Origin: Limnephilus marmoratus
Lineage: Eukaryota > Arthropoda > Insecta > Trichoptera > Limnephilidae
Assembly: GCA_917880885.1 (NCBI GenBank)
Contig: OU862918.1
Span: 30,341,988-30,405,987 of the forward strand
DNA: 64,000 nucleotides
Direction of reading: 5' to 3'
Shown: piece after piece, positions 40,382 to 51,895 of the stretch
How positions within the stretch are numbered: position 1 is the first letter of the stretch
Layout of the letters: each line of letters opens with the position of its first letter
Translations under genes and position numbers: made by a program
The notes under the pieces: model-generated
Seen by the model: the letters and a program-made list of their open reading frames with translations, nothing else
Databases searched by the model: none
Told to the model about the DNA's origin: nothing

Positions 40382-43190
40382 ATGTCAAATTTTCAACAAT
40401 ACAAAATGGAACTAAAATTTTTCTACCAAAACGTTAGAGGAGTCAGAACTAAAACAAACGACATAAAAAACGAAATTATGATCAATAATTACGATGTAAT
40501 CTGCTTCACTGAAACGTGGTTAAATTCATCAATATTTAGTAATGAACTGTTTGACGAGCGTTACATAGTTTTTCGAAGAGATCGCGAATCCACTAATTCT
40601 ACATCCAGAGAAGGTGGTGGGGTTTTAGCAGCAGTAAATAAAAAAATAATAGTAACAAGCAAATCATCTTGGGAAAGTGATGGTGAAGATTTATGGCTAT
40701 CGATAAAACCGCATGAATATTCTAACTCATTCATCTTCATCTGTGTAGTGTATATTCATCCAAATTTATCTGTCGATGATTACTGTAATAGAATCAAGAA
40801 TATTCAGGATATTTATTTACGACACACTAATCCCAAATCTAAATTTATAATTATTGGTTACTTTAATTTACCTGAGATTAAATGGATACCTGACATAGCA
40901 TATAACAGCAAAATACTAGCTCCGTCCAACTACAATAAAGCTCACTGTGTTGTCAACTTGGCCTCAATATGTAATCTTCACCAATTCAATTATATTCTTA
41001 ATGGAAATTCTAATATTCTTGACCTGCTTTTTTGTGATCAAACTAATATTAATCTGTCCAGAGCAACAGGGTTATCAAATATCGACAATCATCATCCACC
41101 TTTCGAAATAATTTTTAAACTTGAAAAACTGCAATACTTAAAAGATAATCATTGCCATTTGAAATACAATTTTAAGAAAGGAAATTATGATGAATGTCGT
41201 CTTGACCTGTCAACTGTTAATTGGATCTCACTTTTCAGAAACTTGAATGTCAACAATATGGTACAATTATTTTACGATACTTTATGGGACATTATTAATA
41301 AACATTTTCCAAAAAAAAAACACAAAAAATGAATCACTACCCCATATGGTTTAGTCAGTCTCTTATTAAGCTCCTCAAAGAGAAAAATAAGATAAGACTG
41401 CGTGCTAATAAATATAAAAACCCATTAGACTATGCCGAGTTTGCTATTCTAAAAAAAAAAGATCGAAAAAAATGCAAAAAGAATGCTACTTATCCTACAA
41501 TAACTCTGTCGAAGAAGGCTTAAAGAAAAATGTAAAAGCTTTCTGGGCATACTCAAAAGCATTGCGTACTAGCAATTGCATTCCCAAATTAATGTACCTC
41601 GATTCTTTATCTGCAGACAATGGACAACAGATTTCTAATCTTTTCTCGAATTATTTTGCATCCGTCTATACTCAATCTAATCCGTTGTTATATACTGCCA
41701 GCCCAAAATCTACTCAAAACAACCAATTTAATCTTGGCAAAATCAATGTTAGCATGGAAACAATCAAATCTTGTTTAGAAAAAATCAATTCATCTAAAGG
41801 CCCAGGACTAGATAAAATACCTCCTTATTTTGTAAGATGTTGTTCTAGCGTGTTGATTGAGCCACTTTTTATAATATATAATGAATCATTATCTACTGGA
41901 ACTTTTCCAGATTTGTGGAAAAATGCACATATTGTTCCAATACATAAATCTGGTGATCAATCTTTTGTGAAAAATTATCGACCAATCAGCATTTTATCGT
42001 GTTTTGCAAAAGTCTTTGAATCTATAATTTATATTTCTGTATTTTCACATTTTAAACCCCAATTATGCATTAATCAACATGGATTTGTTCCCAACAAATC
42101 CATAAATTCAAATCTTCTCGACTTTTGTGATTATATTTGTAATGCTTTTAATGAAAGAACTCAAGTAGACGCCATTTACACAGATTTTCAAAAGGCATTC
42201 GATAAAGTTAATCATTATATATTACTACAGAAGCTTAATCAAATAGGTATTCATGGTGATCTATTTAGATGGCTTAAGTCTTACTTGGAAAATAGAACAC
42301 AGTTAGTACTTATTAATGGGTACGAATCACCTCCCATAATTGTAACATCAGGTGTACCCCAGGGGTCAAATCTTGGCCCTTTGCTTTTTTTAATTTTTAT
42401 TAATGACCTTGGTCCCATGTTACGCTGTAATTTTGTTCTATTTGCCGATGATCTCAAAATTTATCGCAAAAAAAAACCGATCATGCTATGCTTCAAGAAG
42501 ATCTTTGCAAACTAAGTAACTGGTGTATTAAAAACGATATGTTTTTAAATATTGAAAAATGTAACATTATAACCTTTACTCGTAACAGGAGACGAAAGAA
42601 TTATGCATATTCTATTAATAATGTTCAATTAAATGCAGTCACCACTAAAACAGATCTAGGAATAACTCTTGATTCAAAGTTTATGTTTGATGTACACATC
42701 ACTGATATCGTGAGTAAATCATTGAAAATGTAAGGATTCATTAATAGAATATCTAAACCATTTAAAAACCCCCAATCCATTATAACTTTATACAGCTCGT
42801 TGGTCAGAAGCAAATTGGAATATGGGAGTGTTATATGGAACCCACATTATTTAAAATAATCTAAAATTATTGAATCTGTGCAAAAAAATTCCTAAGACTG
42901 TTATCATTTAAAGTTGGATTGAATGCCTTACTCCAATCTTATAATGAACGTCTCCTACACTTTAATTTTACAACATTGGAATAAAGAAGACAATTTGCTG
43001 ACTTAATATGTTTATGTAAAATTACTCATGATAAGCTTTTAACCACTCATTGTCTAAGCAATATTCATATTAAAGTTCCTAATAGACGTAATTTAAGGAG
43101 TCAAAACCTATTCCATATTGAAATATTTAATAACAATATTGCATTCTTCAATCCACTGTCTCGAATGTGTCGTCTGTACAACACTATGTA
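40382..43190 (+). pseudogene. LINE ORF2: endonuclease and RT, frameshifted
   Basis: The endonuclease part (40,382-41,332) has F-Y-Q-N-V-R-G, E-T-W-L, G-G-G-V and D-N-H-H-P, but the usual G-D-F-N-L is G-Y-F-N-L: a catalytic Asp is lost. The RT part (41,472-42,515) has G-P-G-L-D-K-I-P, N-Y-R-P-I-S-I-L-S, D-F-Q-K-A-F-D-K-V, G-V-P-Q-G-S-N and F-A-D-D. The C-terminal part continues to about 43,190. Frame breaks lie at A-runs near 41,311, 41,451, 42,468 and 42,885; nonsense codons include TAA at 42,731 and later ones near 42,857 and 42,981. Confidence 0.8.
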
Positions 43191-44140
43191 ATGTGTCCAG
43201 CCAAACGGATACCCGCGCGTCCCTTCCTTAAGATCGACGGAAGGTACGAAGCACGCAAAAACAGAATGTTCATCGACCTACCTACGGTGCAAACAGGATA
43301 CCCCGCACCCTCTTCACCTTACCGCAGCGAGCTTCAAGGAGCTAAAATCACGCAAAAACATAGTGTTCACATACTTACGGGACGACCGGACACGCCGCGC
43401 CCTTCCCTCCACCCCCCCGCACACTCGAGGAAGGAGTTTTAAATTATGGAACGCAACACAAGGAAGTTCAGTTACGATCAGCATGCGGTCCAAGTAGTTA
43501 CGTGCAGCGCGCGCCCAACGCGGTTGCTGGCGGCACGCCAGCCAGCAAGTCGACCGACCGGTCGCAATTAAAGACGTTACGCCGTACGCAGATTACGGTT
43601 TCCAAAATAAGACGGTTGTGTTACATATACCGCAACAAGTGCCATAACGAACGATTTTCAATAATAATCAAGTAATGATTTTTAACGTGATTAAGACGTT
43701 TTCCATTCCCACACGGAAGACCAAGTTTAAAAACAGTTGCATCCCGTATTCCGCGGCAAGTGCTAAATTAAAAACAGTTGCATTCACCTTACCATAACGA
43801 GTGCTGAGTTGACCCCTTTTATTAATCAAACGGTGGCAACCAGTACGGACTACGACCCTACCGGTTCCGCCTACCCATCACGAAGAGGATCCAGCTCGGC
43901 GCTTCCCCGCAACACCCTGGATCGTGGACCCACCCCCCCTGGACCTGCTGCGCCTGGGCGGCCAGCGCCTGGACACCACGCGTTTCCGGCCACACTTCAA
44001 CCACGTTCGTTACCTGGACCAAAGGTCTCAGGTGGCGAATCCCATCGATGGATCAGCACTGGAAACCAAACTCAAGAACCTCCAAGTAACGTACCTCGTA
44101 AACCCACCGTATCGTATTAGTAATCAATTTTATTAAGAGC
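43191..44140. other. GC-rich block of unknown nature
   Basis: Far more GC-rich than its surroundings. It has an imperfect internal repeat (CACGCAAAAACA...TGTTCA...TACGG near 43,250 and 43,350) and AAAAACAGTTGCAT twice (43,729 and 43,771). Short frames at 43,809-44,120 and 43,924-44,136 overlap in different phases, one with P-P-L-D-L-L-R-L-G-G-Q-R-L-D; neither shows a known domain. Candidate: 5' UTR and gag-like start of an unlisted retroelement. Confidence 0.4.
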
Positions 44141-44454
44141 CAATCTAGGTAGGATTACCCCATTACCATTCAATATGTCTTATTATTTTCACAATATATA
44201 TCCTCTGTCATTATACGTTGTTTTCTTTACGAATACCTGACTAAAAGCAATGATATTGGGTTGACTACTCGCCCCTGAGAGCTGACTAGCCGGAGAAGCC
44301 AGAATGACGAGAAGTAAAAGTAAGTAGTTTCTGAAGAGAGAGGTAAAGAATTATAAAGTATTACAACTATTGAATGTGATCTTAAAGATATCTTCGCAAA
44401 CAGTCTCGCATATTTTAAAAAACAAATTAACAATCTTCTTCCATGATATTTTTT

Positions 44455-45095
44455 TTTTCACATTAACTCCACACAGGAGGCCCTGAGGAAAATAATTTCC
44501 CTCAGGGCCTATGTCATCTGGGATGCTGTGTGGAGGGTCTTTTTGAGGAGAGGAAGGAATGAACATTGGTCTTGAAGAGACCCATGTTGTAGGAAGGAGG
44601 AAACACAGAGGCCGGCAAATCATTCCACAGCCGAGCTGTTGAACACAAGAACGAGTCGAAGAAACGACCCGTTCTCATGTGACAAATGTCAACCGTGTAC
44701 AAATGTTGGGCACGCGTTTGGCGTGTTTCCCGACTATGCACCGGTGCCGAAGGGATCAATTATGCTAGTTCCTCGGAGCATCTTCCATTGTAATACCAGT
44801 AGAACAAGGATAGCATTCCCACCCGACGCCTATGCTCTAAAGATTGCAATCCGTCTGTTAAGATGGGAGAATCTATCAAACGGACCGCCCGTTTCTGCAC
44901 AGAGTCGAGGGTATTTTTCAGGTATTTTGGAGCTCCAGACCAGAGATGGCTGCCAAATTCAACCGTGGGGCGTACTTGTGATTTGTACAAGGTTAGCAGT
45001 TGTGTACTATTAAAGTATCTGCGGGCCCTGTACAGTACGCCCAGTTTTTGGGAGGCTAGGTTTACTCTGGCTTCAATGAGCCCCCATACCCCATA
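44455..45095 (-). pseudogene. LINE-B 3' end, copy 1
   Basis: Minus strand: R-P-T-V-E-F-G-S-H-L-W-S-G-A-P, V-Q-K-R-A-V-R-L-I, then (stop or frame change at about 44,760) S-A-P-V-H-S-R-E-T-R, H-M-R-T-G-R-F-F-D-S-F and A-R-L-W-N-D-L-P. The 3' UTR is the two-tier hairpin tail (44,460-44,540). 5'-truncated at about 45,095. This is the C-terminal region of a CR1/Jockey-group RT. Confidence 0.8.
44460..44540 (-). other. LINE-B two-tier stem-loop 3' tail
   Basis: Outer stem CTCCACACAG/CTGTGTGGAG and inner stem GGCCCTGAGG/CCTCAGGGCC around AAATTATTT. The same structure occurs at about 881-953, 4,200-4,260, 11,440-11,515, 46,740-46,820 and, degenerate, at 49,000-49,090 and 60,030-60,092. Confidence 0.75.
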
Positions 45096-45099
45096 TTAT

Positions 45100-45860
45100 G
45101 GAGCACAGTTACATAATTGCTTTATTATTGTGTCTTCTCTTTCTCTGTACACTTACTTTGTTTTATATTTAATTGTTTATATTCATTCTGATTATTATTA
45201 TTTCTGTTTTATCCACTACTACCATCTCCGCCTACTAACAATTGAACCTTGATTACGCATGCTGTAAACATTTTTAATTGGACTGTTAATTTATATGTGC
45301 ACATTTCAACGCAATAACATTGATGTAATTATTATTAACACTCTGTAAATGTTTCAAACAATAAATAAATTTACAAACTGCTATAATTAAAAAAAATTGT
45401 TAAACCTAGCATTTACAAAAAAGGAACAATTTAATATTACTGTATGGGTCTGAGGGCCTACTTCCAATTAAAGGGCTTCTCTGGTAATGGATAATTCGGA
45501 AGAAAGCACGTATAAAAAATTATTGGAGTATAGTCACACAACAAGATTTATCGAATACAAAGTCCTAAATTACCACGAATATCGAATAAGTATGGTAGCA
45601 GAATGCTCGAATATGTGATACCTTTGATTTATAACATATTGAATTATTATTTAAAAATAAAAGATTAATTTAAAAATAATGAGGCACCCTGCCATAAACT
45701 AACAAAAAAGTGGTAAATAAATGAATAAAATATTTGTCTATCCTTGATCTTATATTAGGTATTAATATTGCGAATGTGTGTTATGTAATAATATTAAACG
45801 GTAAAATCTACAGACAAGCTGATCTGTCACAGTTTTGTGGGACCACCCATATCTTATATT
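45100..45860. other. AT-rich stretch
   Basis: No gene or repeat recognised. Confidence 0.45.
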
Positions 45861-45864
45861 GTAT

Positions 45865-45935
45865 TAGTGGTGTTGGTTATCTAATAAATGGTCCATAGGG
45901 CAGGGATACCATACCCGCCTTCCAAATTTAACGGG
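45865..45935 (-). repeat. TSR 5' fragment, minus
   Basis: GGTGTTGGTTATCTAATAAATGG through GGATACCATACCCGCCTTCC matches the complement of the repeat's 5' end. Confidence 0.5.
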
Positions 45936-46215
45936 GGATATGGGCGTAGGGGGTGCCATAGTCTCACTGGTTCCAGATGGTTGGGAACAGTCGAGACTCT
46001 TGTGGGTTATTCACATTTTCTTCAGTCGGTTCCTCATTGCTGAGATCGTGACCCCCACTCCAATTTCCATGGTGGACAAAGTTCCTCCATTCATCGCAGT
46101 TCTGCACTGCGTGATGGAGAGCCAAAGACACCGACGTACCATACCTGCCTTACTTACATGCAAAATAAAAAGGAGATGGCAGGGAAGTAGGTGTATCACA
46201 CGGGATCATTTTTTT
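45935..46215 (+). repeat. Second dispersed repeat family, copy 2
   Basis: GGGGTGCCATAGTCTCACTGG and CTCTTGTGGGTTATTCACAT correspond to 4,496-4,655 and 52,550-52,725. The sequence continues with TGAGATCGTGACCCCCAC and a CCGACGTACCATACC block not seen in the other copies. Confidence 0.45.
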
Positions 46216-46219
46216 TAAT

Positions 46220-46730
46220 GGCACAGCCCACACTAACCTTGAATAACTTTTATCAATGCCTTAGACGTGAATATTTCAACCTAGCGGAGATTTGCCTCCG
46301 TAATATTTCATTCAATCTCTGGGCTTCTGTGCTTTTGTTGGAATAAGACCTTTCACAATATTCAAGACTTTTAGCGCGCGCGCTACGAAGAACTGTTTTG
46401 TTTGTAAAAGTGTAATTTATAACCTGAAAGGAAGTGCTTCACTAAAAATAACGCAGGGGACGACGATGATTGTAAATGTATTTAATGAAGCAAGAAAGGG
46501 GATAAATTTTTTGTCAAAAATTAAAAGTTTTTTCAAGAGATTTTTTTGTAATAACTTTCTCCGGCTCATATTATGTGTATTTAATTGATTGTTTTTTTCA
46601 AATATTTTTTTACAATTACCTAGAAACTTATGAATTATAAGGGTAATATAACATCACTTTAAATTCTCCACATTCTGGAATAAAATAAGTTATTATTATT
46701 GTAAATTCGATTTTTATTTGATTTTTTTTT
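46220..46730. other. Unassigned stretch
   Basis: Nothing recognised. Confidence 0.4.
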
Positions 46731-46737
46731 ATTTTTA

Positions 46738-47590
46738 CATTAACTCCACACAGGAGGCCTTGAGGAAAATAATTTCCCTCAGGGCCTATGTCATCTGGGA
46801 TGCTGTGTGGAGGGTCTTTTTGAGGAGAGGAAGGAATGAACATTGGTCTTGAAGAGACCCATGTTGTAGGAAGGAGGAAACACAGAGGCCGGCAAATCAT
46901 TCCACAGCCGAGCTGTTGAACATAAGAACGAGTCGAAGAAACGACCCGTTCTCATGTGACAAATGTCAACCGTGTACAAATGTTGGGCACGCGTTTGGCG
47001 TGTTTCCGACTATGCACCGGTTCCGAAGGGATCAATGATGCTAGTTCCTCGGATCATCTTCCATTGTAATACCGGTAGAACAAGGATAGCATTCCCACCC
47101 GACGCCTGTGCTCTAAAGATTGCAATCCGTCTTTTAAGATGGGAGAATCTATCAAACGGACCGCCCGTTTCTGCACAGTGTCGACGGTATTTTTCAGGTA
47201 TTTTGGAGCTCAAGACCAGAGGTGGCTGCCAAATTCAACCGTGGGGCGCACTTGCGATTTGTACAGGGTTAGCAGTTGTGCACTATTAAAGTATCTGCGG
47301 GCCCTATACAGTACGCCCAGTTTCTGGGACCCTAACTTTACTCTGGCTTCGATGGAGCCCCCATACCTGAGCTGGTCACTTAGGGTTACACCAAGCATAT
47401 CAATGGAGGGCCTGTTCGGAAGATTGCTTCCGTTGAAAGAGACTAGATTTTCATTTCGATCCCTTTTAGACGTAATCAGACAAGATTGGGTCTTTGAAAC
47501 ATTAAATTCAACGAGATTATTTTTACCCCAAGAGAAAACACTCTCGAGAAAATAACTATAGTAATAATAACTTTTAAATGTTATTCCCAT
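46738..47590 (-). pseudogene. LINE-B 3' end, copy 2 (longer)
   Basis: Minus strand, beginning nearer the RT core: W-G-K-N-N-L-V-E-F-N-V-S-K-T, D-M-L-G-V-T-L-S-D, V-L-Y-R-A-R-R-Y-F, L-Y-K-S-Q-V-R-P-T-V-E-F-G-S-H-L-W-S, then the same C-terminal block and hairpin tail as copy 1. One frame break near 47,210. Over the shared part the two copies differ at only a few percent by eye. Confidence 0.8.
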
Positions 47591-47639
47591 CAACGTAATT
47601 CATCATTGTAGAAGAAGATAATTCTAATAAATCTAAACG

Positions 47640-47965
47640 AAAATCTAAAAAAAGTATCAGACACAGGAAAATATAAAGGTAACGGTCGTAACTTGGACTG
47701 AAACCCAGGATCTATTATCTTACCGGGACAGATTTCTTAACCAACTCGACCATTTAAATCTCTTATTTTTTGTCGATCTCATATTTCAAATTCGGAATTA
47801 ATAATATTATTAAATTAATTGTCAATTTGAAATATGAGTTCGACAAAAATAACCAAAAAATAAGAGGGCCAAATGGCCGAGTTGGTTAATGCGTTTATCC
47901 CTTTGCGATGCCACAATTACTTTCTTTTATTTTTCTGTGTCTAGCTATTTATCATATTTCCTTTT
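47640..47965. repeat. Inverted pair of tRNA-derived SINEs
   Basis: A minus copy (about 47,640-47,762; A box complement near 47,742, B-box region near 47,700) and a plus copy (about 47,866-47,965; A box TGGCCGAGTTGG 47,874-47,885) flank an imperfect palindrome (TTTTTTGTCGA...TCATATTTCAAATT and its inverse). Both share the TTTCTGTGTC block. Confidence 0.65.
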
Positions 47966-48134
47966 ACATCGTAATCCATTTTTATTGTTATATTATCTTA
48001 TAAAAAAAAACTACCCATCCTCCCCACTAACTTCCAAAATTTTCAAAAAATGTTGGAAATGTATTTGTGAACTATTAAAAAGCCAAATAAGCTTTGCCAA
48101 TTTCATTCTTCCTCTATTGGAAAAAAACATATGA

Positions 48135-48635
48135 TCTAAACTGTAATATTAGTTCGACTTTTGCGGAAGAACGGTACGTTCCCTGCATTTCGACGCAGAG
48201 ACCTCGGCTTCAAAGTGAAACAATTAAACCAATTACAGCAGAATGTGTTATACAAGGATATTCTTGAATTTGGTTTGTAAGAATTAAATGAGTTTCTGTT
48301 AGCAATTTATTACCTATTCATATTTCCTCGTAAATAAATGATATTTTATCGGAAGACTCGTGGCAAAAATGAACTACCTCCGACAAGTTTGACAATATGG
48401 TGATAAAATCTTTTGTTACCATAGGTTACGAGTTCAAAACCCATTAAAAACTCCTTTATTGTTAAATTTTTACGACCTCTCATTTACTCCACAAAATTTT
48501 AACACGCAAATGATAATGCGATTTTTTTGTATAACTTTTTTCAGCCGTTGTTTCAGTCAAATGAATTGATATTGAATGAATTGATATTGCTCTTTGTAAT
48601 AATTAATTAAACGTTATCAGTTAAAAATAGTACAA
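48135..48635. other. Unassigned stretch
   Basis: No gene. GGTTACGAGTTCAAAACCC near 48,425 resembles a tRNA B-box region and may be a SINE scrap. Confidence 0.35.
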
Positions 48636-48639
48636 TTTG

Positions 48640-49092
48640 AGAGGCATTTTTGGGTACCGCCGCCCAGATAACCATTATTTGGATAACCAACATCTTTCCC
48701 GCCAAGGTCACCCTAAGAGGTTCGCTACCATAAGTGACTTAGCAGGGGTCCCCGGGTTCATCGGTGAGGTGTATTCAGGTCTTAGCGGTAGATGCGCCCT
48801 CTCACCAGCTGTATGGTAGGCCGGTTTAGGGATACTTTTCCAAATGGTCTCTCTGGATCCATCGTCTTTTACCGCAGTCGGAAGGATGGATTTATACGTT
48901 CGTCACCCCTAGACACAGTTACTCCTAGAATAGTACCCACCCCTCACATATTTTCCTTTCCAGAACATTCTCTCCTTTCTCTTATCAAAATGACCTAGAG
49001 GATCACAACAAATTCAAAGATAATAGCGGCCCTAGATAAAAACCATTTTACTCAGGGCCCTCTTATGTGGTGTTAATGTAAAAAAAATATGA
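48640..49092 (+). repeat. TSR copy i, full length
   Basis: The most complete copy: TGGGTACCGCCGCC start, AACCAACATC, GGTTCGCTACC, GGGTTCATCGG, CCGGTTTAGGG, ACCGCAGTCGGAAGG, CCTTTCCAGAACATTC, then the tail GCGGCCCTAG...CTCAGGGCCCTC and TTATGTGGTGTTAATGTAAAA. About 450 bp, no reading frame. Confidence 0.7.
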
Positions 49093-49496
49093 CAGTGGTA
49101 TTGGAAAAGTTAATATTGCAAAAGCATTAATTAGTTTAACAAGCACCAGTCAATCCATGCTCCGCGTGCCTCATCAACTGTAGATTTATCAACACCAGGT
49201 CTCTTGAACCTACATACTCGTACGTCTCGTGATTCAGATTTGGCCTACTTTTTTAATCCCGGGCAAGAGTGCACTGAAAACAATCACTGCAAATTTTAAC
49301 ATGCCGTGAGGTTACATCAGGTATTTGCATTTTTAAGTTCCGATGTATGATGTTGAAAAATCTTTTGCATACCTACCTACTCGGAATTAAGTATGTATCT
49401 ATTCTGATGCATACGGCACAAGATGTGCCATTTAAGTTAAAAGTATTAAGTGTGAAAAAGTAAGTTCAAAATGAATTAATTATAATATAAAGTTCT

Positions 49497-49565
49497 TTCA
49501 ATCGCATCTGGGGATTGACCCCAGGACCTCTTTCTTGCCGGGAAAGTGCTCATACAACTTACGTA
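49497..49565 (-). repeat. SINE fragment (tRNA-like)
   Basis: CATCTGGGGATTGACCCCAGGACC is a T-arm in complement; CTTGCCGGGAAAGTGCT follows as in the SINE at 57.9 kb. Confidence 0.45.
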
Positions 49566-49812
49566 CTTTTTAACAATCATACTTGGAAAGACAGTTACCA
49601 ATATTGTTTTAATTTTCTTAACGCATATTATGTATGATTGCAAGATACTATCCGAACCCAAAGCAATCTGGATTGTGTCGTGCATAAATAAAATATAAAT
49701 ACTTGGAATTTACTAAAAATCTGTTCGGCTTTTACAATCACAACCGAATTATTTTTTCGAGACACTGGGAACTCGCTGACTTATAAAAATATCGATACCT
49801 ATCGGTACCTAA

Positions 49813-50335
49813 AGGTTTGTTCGGACTAGGTTGGTACTTTAGTCAAGTGTCGAGTAACTCGCCAGTTGACTGATCAAAAAGCGTTCACCTTACGGTCGAG
49901 TAGAGTGCATTAGTGAGTGGCACATTTGTGGATGACCGGGCTGCAACGCAATAAAGTTAGTAAAATGGCTAATTAAGCTGATTGTAATAGATATTTTAGA
50001 AGAGGTGGAAAAAGAAATTACATAGTGAGATGAAAGTAAGGAAACTATGGATACGAAAATGCATTAATAGCAGAAAAAATAAAATGTTTTTAGAGTTGCA
50101 TCTTCGCTCCAACGAGACGAAATTTCTTCGGCTACTAATGAACTCTACTAACAGGTTCGGACTTGTTTAATGGTTGGCCAATGCCACCCCCTATTAATAA
50201 ACATGGTAGGGGGTGCTACTCGCTCGAAAAAATAGAAGAAAATAGATTGACTATACACAACCTCAAACTAAACTACTCTACCAAATTTAGGTTTTCGGGC
50301 ACGTTTATTTACTAAATTACTCCGAATATACCTTA
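49813..50335. mobile_element. Possible non-autonomous DNA element related to the 63.5-kb MITE
   Basis: GGACTAGGTTGGTACTTTAG and GTCGAGTAACTCGCCA (49,828-49,870) match the MITE at 63,545-63,707, and TTCGGGCACGTTTATTTACTAAA near 50,295 matches its other side. Ends are not clear. Confidence 0.35.
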
Positions 50336-50456
50336 ACTGAGTTATTAAGTTATCTACAAATATTATCATGAAATGTTTTTAGAATTAATTTTGAGAATCT
50401 TTCATGGAATCTTTGAATTTTTTATTTATTTAATCTTTACAAGATTCACCGTTGTT

Positions 50457-50525
50457 CTGGCCGGTTAGTCTAGAGGACGCAATAATCACAATACCCGGAA
50501 TCAGATACAGTGAAAATTCCATACT
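50457..50525 (+). repeat. tRNA-like SINE head fragment
   Basis: CTGGCCGGTTAGTCTAGAGG is a good A-box region; the B box is degenerate (CCCGGAATCAGAT). Confidence 0.4.
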
Positions 50526-50529
50526 TTTT

Positions 50530-51280
50530 TTTTCTTCTAAGACTCGAAGTTACTATGATTTATTGAAATATTAGGTGCCACGTGTGACCGAGTCAGCTAG
50601 TATATTATATTTACATATAACATTGTGGCTTGCCCCGCACAGAAGCTCTTAATTTATTTTTATATTCTGCCCGTAATTTATATAAAATCGTAGGAAACTC
50701 CTGATAAACACAGGTACGGTAATCGCTACTTACTCACTTTCCACAGTATATTTTATAATTGTTTCACATAAATGCACAATTTAATTACAGTATTTGTAAT
50801 TTAAAACAACCAGTGGAGTCACCTGCACGCGTCACTTCACAAAATGCATTCAAAACATAGAGATATACAAATCAATGATTCAAAAGCACTTAAACGTCGA
50901 ATTTGCATTTTGTTGTCATTTAGGTTATTGCTACACTAAAATATTCCAGTACCGGCCCCATATTGCTTTGTTGTATATACTAAATTACGGTTGTCCAGTG
51001 CGGCACGTGCTTCTATAGTCATTGGAAACTGTCTCCCAGGGGGCCAAAACAACAAAGAGAATGCAACCGCCTGAATTGATGGCCCCTGGGCCAAAGAACC
51101 ACATTCAAAACGCCAGCCGTAATTATTTTAACAATTGAACATGGTATTTTTCAAAGGATATTTGGAATTTCTGATAAGAATAAGGTTTTTAACTCTAACC
51201 CCTGATTGGTTATAAAAAACGTTGGTGTCTCGCAAGGTTAAGAAATGGCGGTAATTAGAAAAGAGTTCCCATGCACATGG
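50530..51280. other. Unassigned stretch
   Basis: Nothing recognised on either strand. Confidence 0.4.
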
Positions 51281-51284
51281 CTGA

Positions 51285-51784
51285 GCGCGGTTCGGCTAGT
51301 CAGGGAAAGGGTTCTCGAGCTTGAGGTCTCCAAGGTATTGATCTTTTGCCAAGGTCAGTGTGAAGGAGACTTAGTCATGAGGAATGATTACAAGTTGGAT
51401 TGGGAAAGTGCGTGGTTCGGCTAGCCAGGAAAAGGGCTCTCGAATTAGAGGTCTTCAAGGAATGGATCTTTTGCCACGGTCAGTGTGAAGGAGACTTAGT
51501 CATGAGGAATGATTACACGTTGGATTCGGAAAGTGCGCGGTTCGACTATCCAGGGAATGGGGTCTCGAGCTTGAGGTCCCCAATGTATGGATCTTTTGCG
51601 TAGGTCAGTGTGAAGGAGACTTAGTCATAAGGAATGATTACACGTTGGATTCGGAAAGTGCGCGGTTCGGCTAGCCAGGGAAAGGGGTCTCGAGCTTGAG
51701 GTCTCCAAGGTATGGACTTTTGCTTAGGTCAGTGTGAAGGAGACTTAGTCTTGAGGAATGATTACAAGTTGGATTCGGAAAGAT
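51285..51784 (+). repeat. 125-bp minisatellite, four units
   Basis: GCGCGGTTCGGCTAGCCAGG-type starts lie at intervals of exactly 125 bp (GG of GGTTCGG at 51,289, 51,414, 51,539 and 51,664). Each unit ends AGTTGGATTCGGAAA. Units differ by about 5-10%; the fourth is 2 bp shorter. No unit-long frame is kept. Confidence 0.85.
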
Positions 51785-51845
51785 ACAGTGTAATACAATA
51801 TGTACGAACATGTAAACCCCACGTTAATTGGTTACGGGGTTAAAT

Positions 51846-51895
51846 CTCTCTCTCTGTCTCTCTCTCTGTCTCTCTCTGTCTATCTCTCTCTCTCC
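51846..51895 (+). repeat. TC microsatellite with TGTC interruptions
   Basis: TCTCTCTCTGTCTCTCTC type repeat, close downstream of the minisatellite. Confidence 0.85.

Larger units (their letters stand above)
39240..43190 (+). mobile_element. CR1-like LINE, two ORFs, near full length
   Basis: A 5' UTR of about 120 bp, ORF1 (39,365-40,342), a 39-bp gap, then ORF2 (40,382 to about 43,190) with endonuclease and RT. ORF2 is broken by frameshifts and stops. It ends R-M-C-R-L-Y-N-T-M and a stop. The 3' UTR is either very short or replaced by the GC-rich block that follows. Confidence 0.8.

Noticed and set aside
51285..51784. CRISPR-like array
   Set aside because: The repeats are contiguous 125-bp units without unique spacers; an ordinary minisatellite in a eukaryotic genome.
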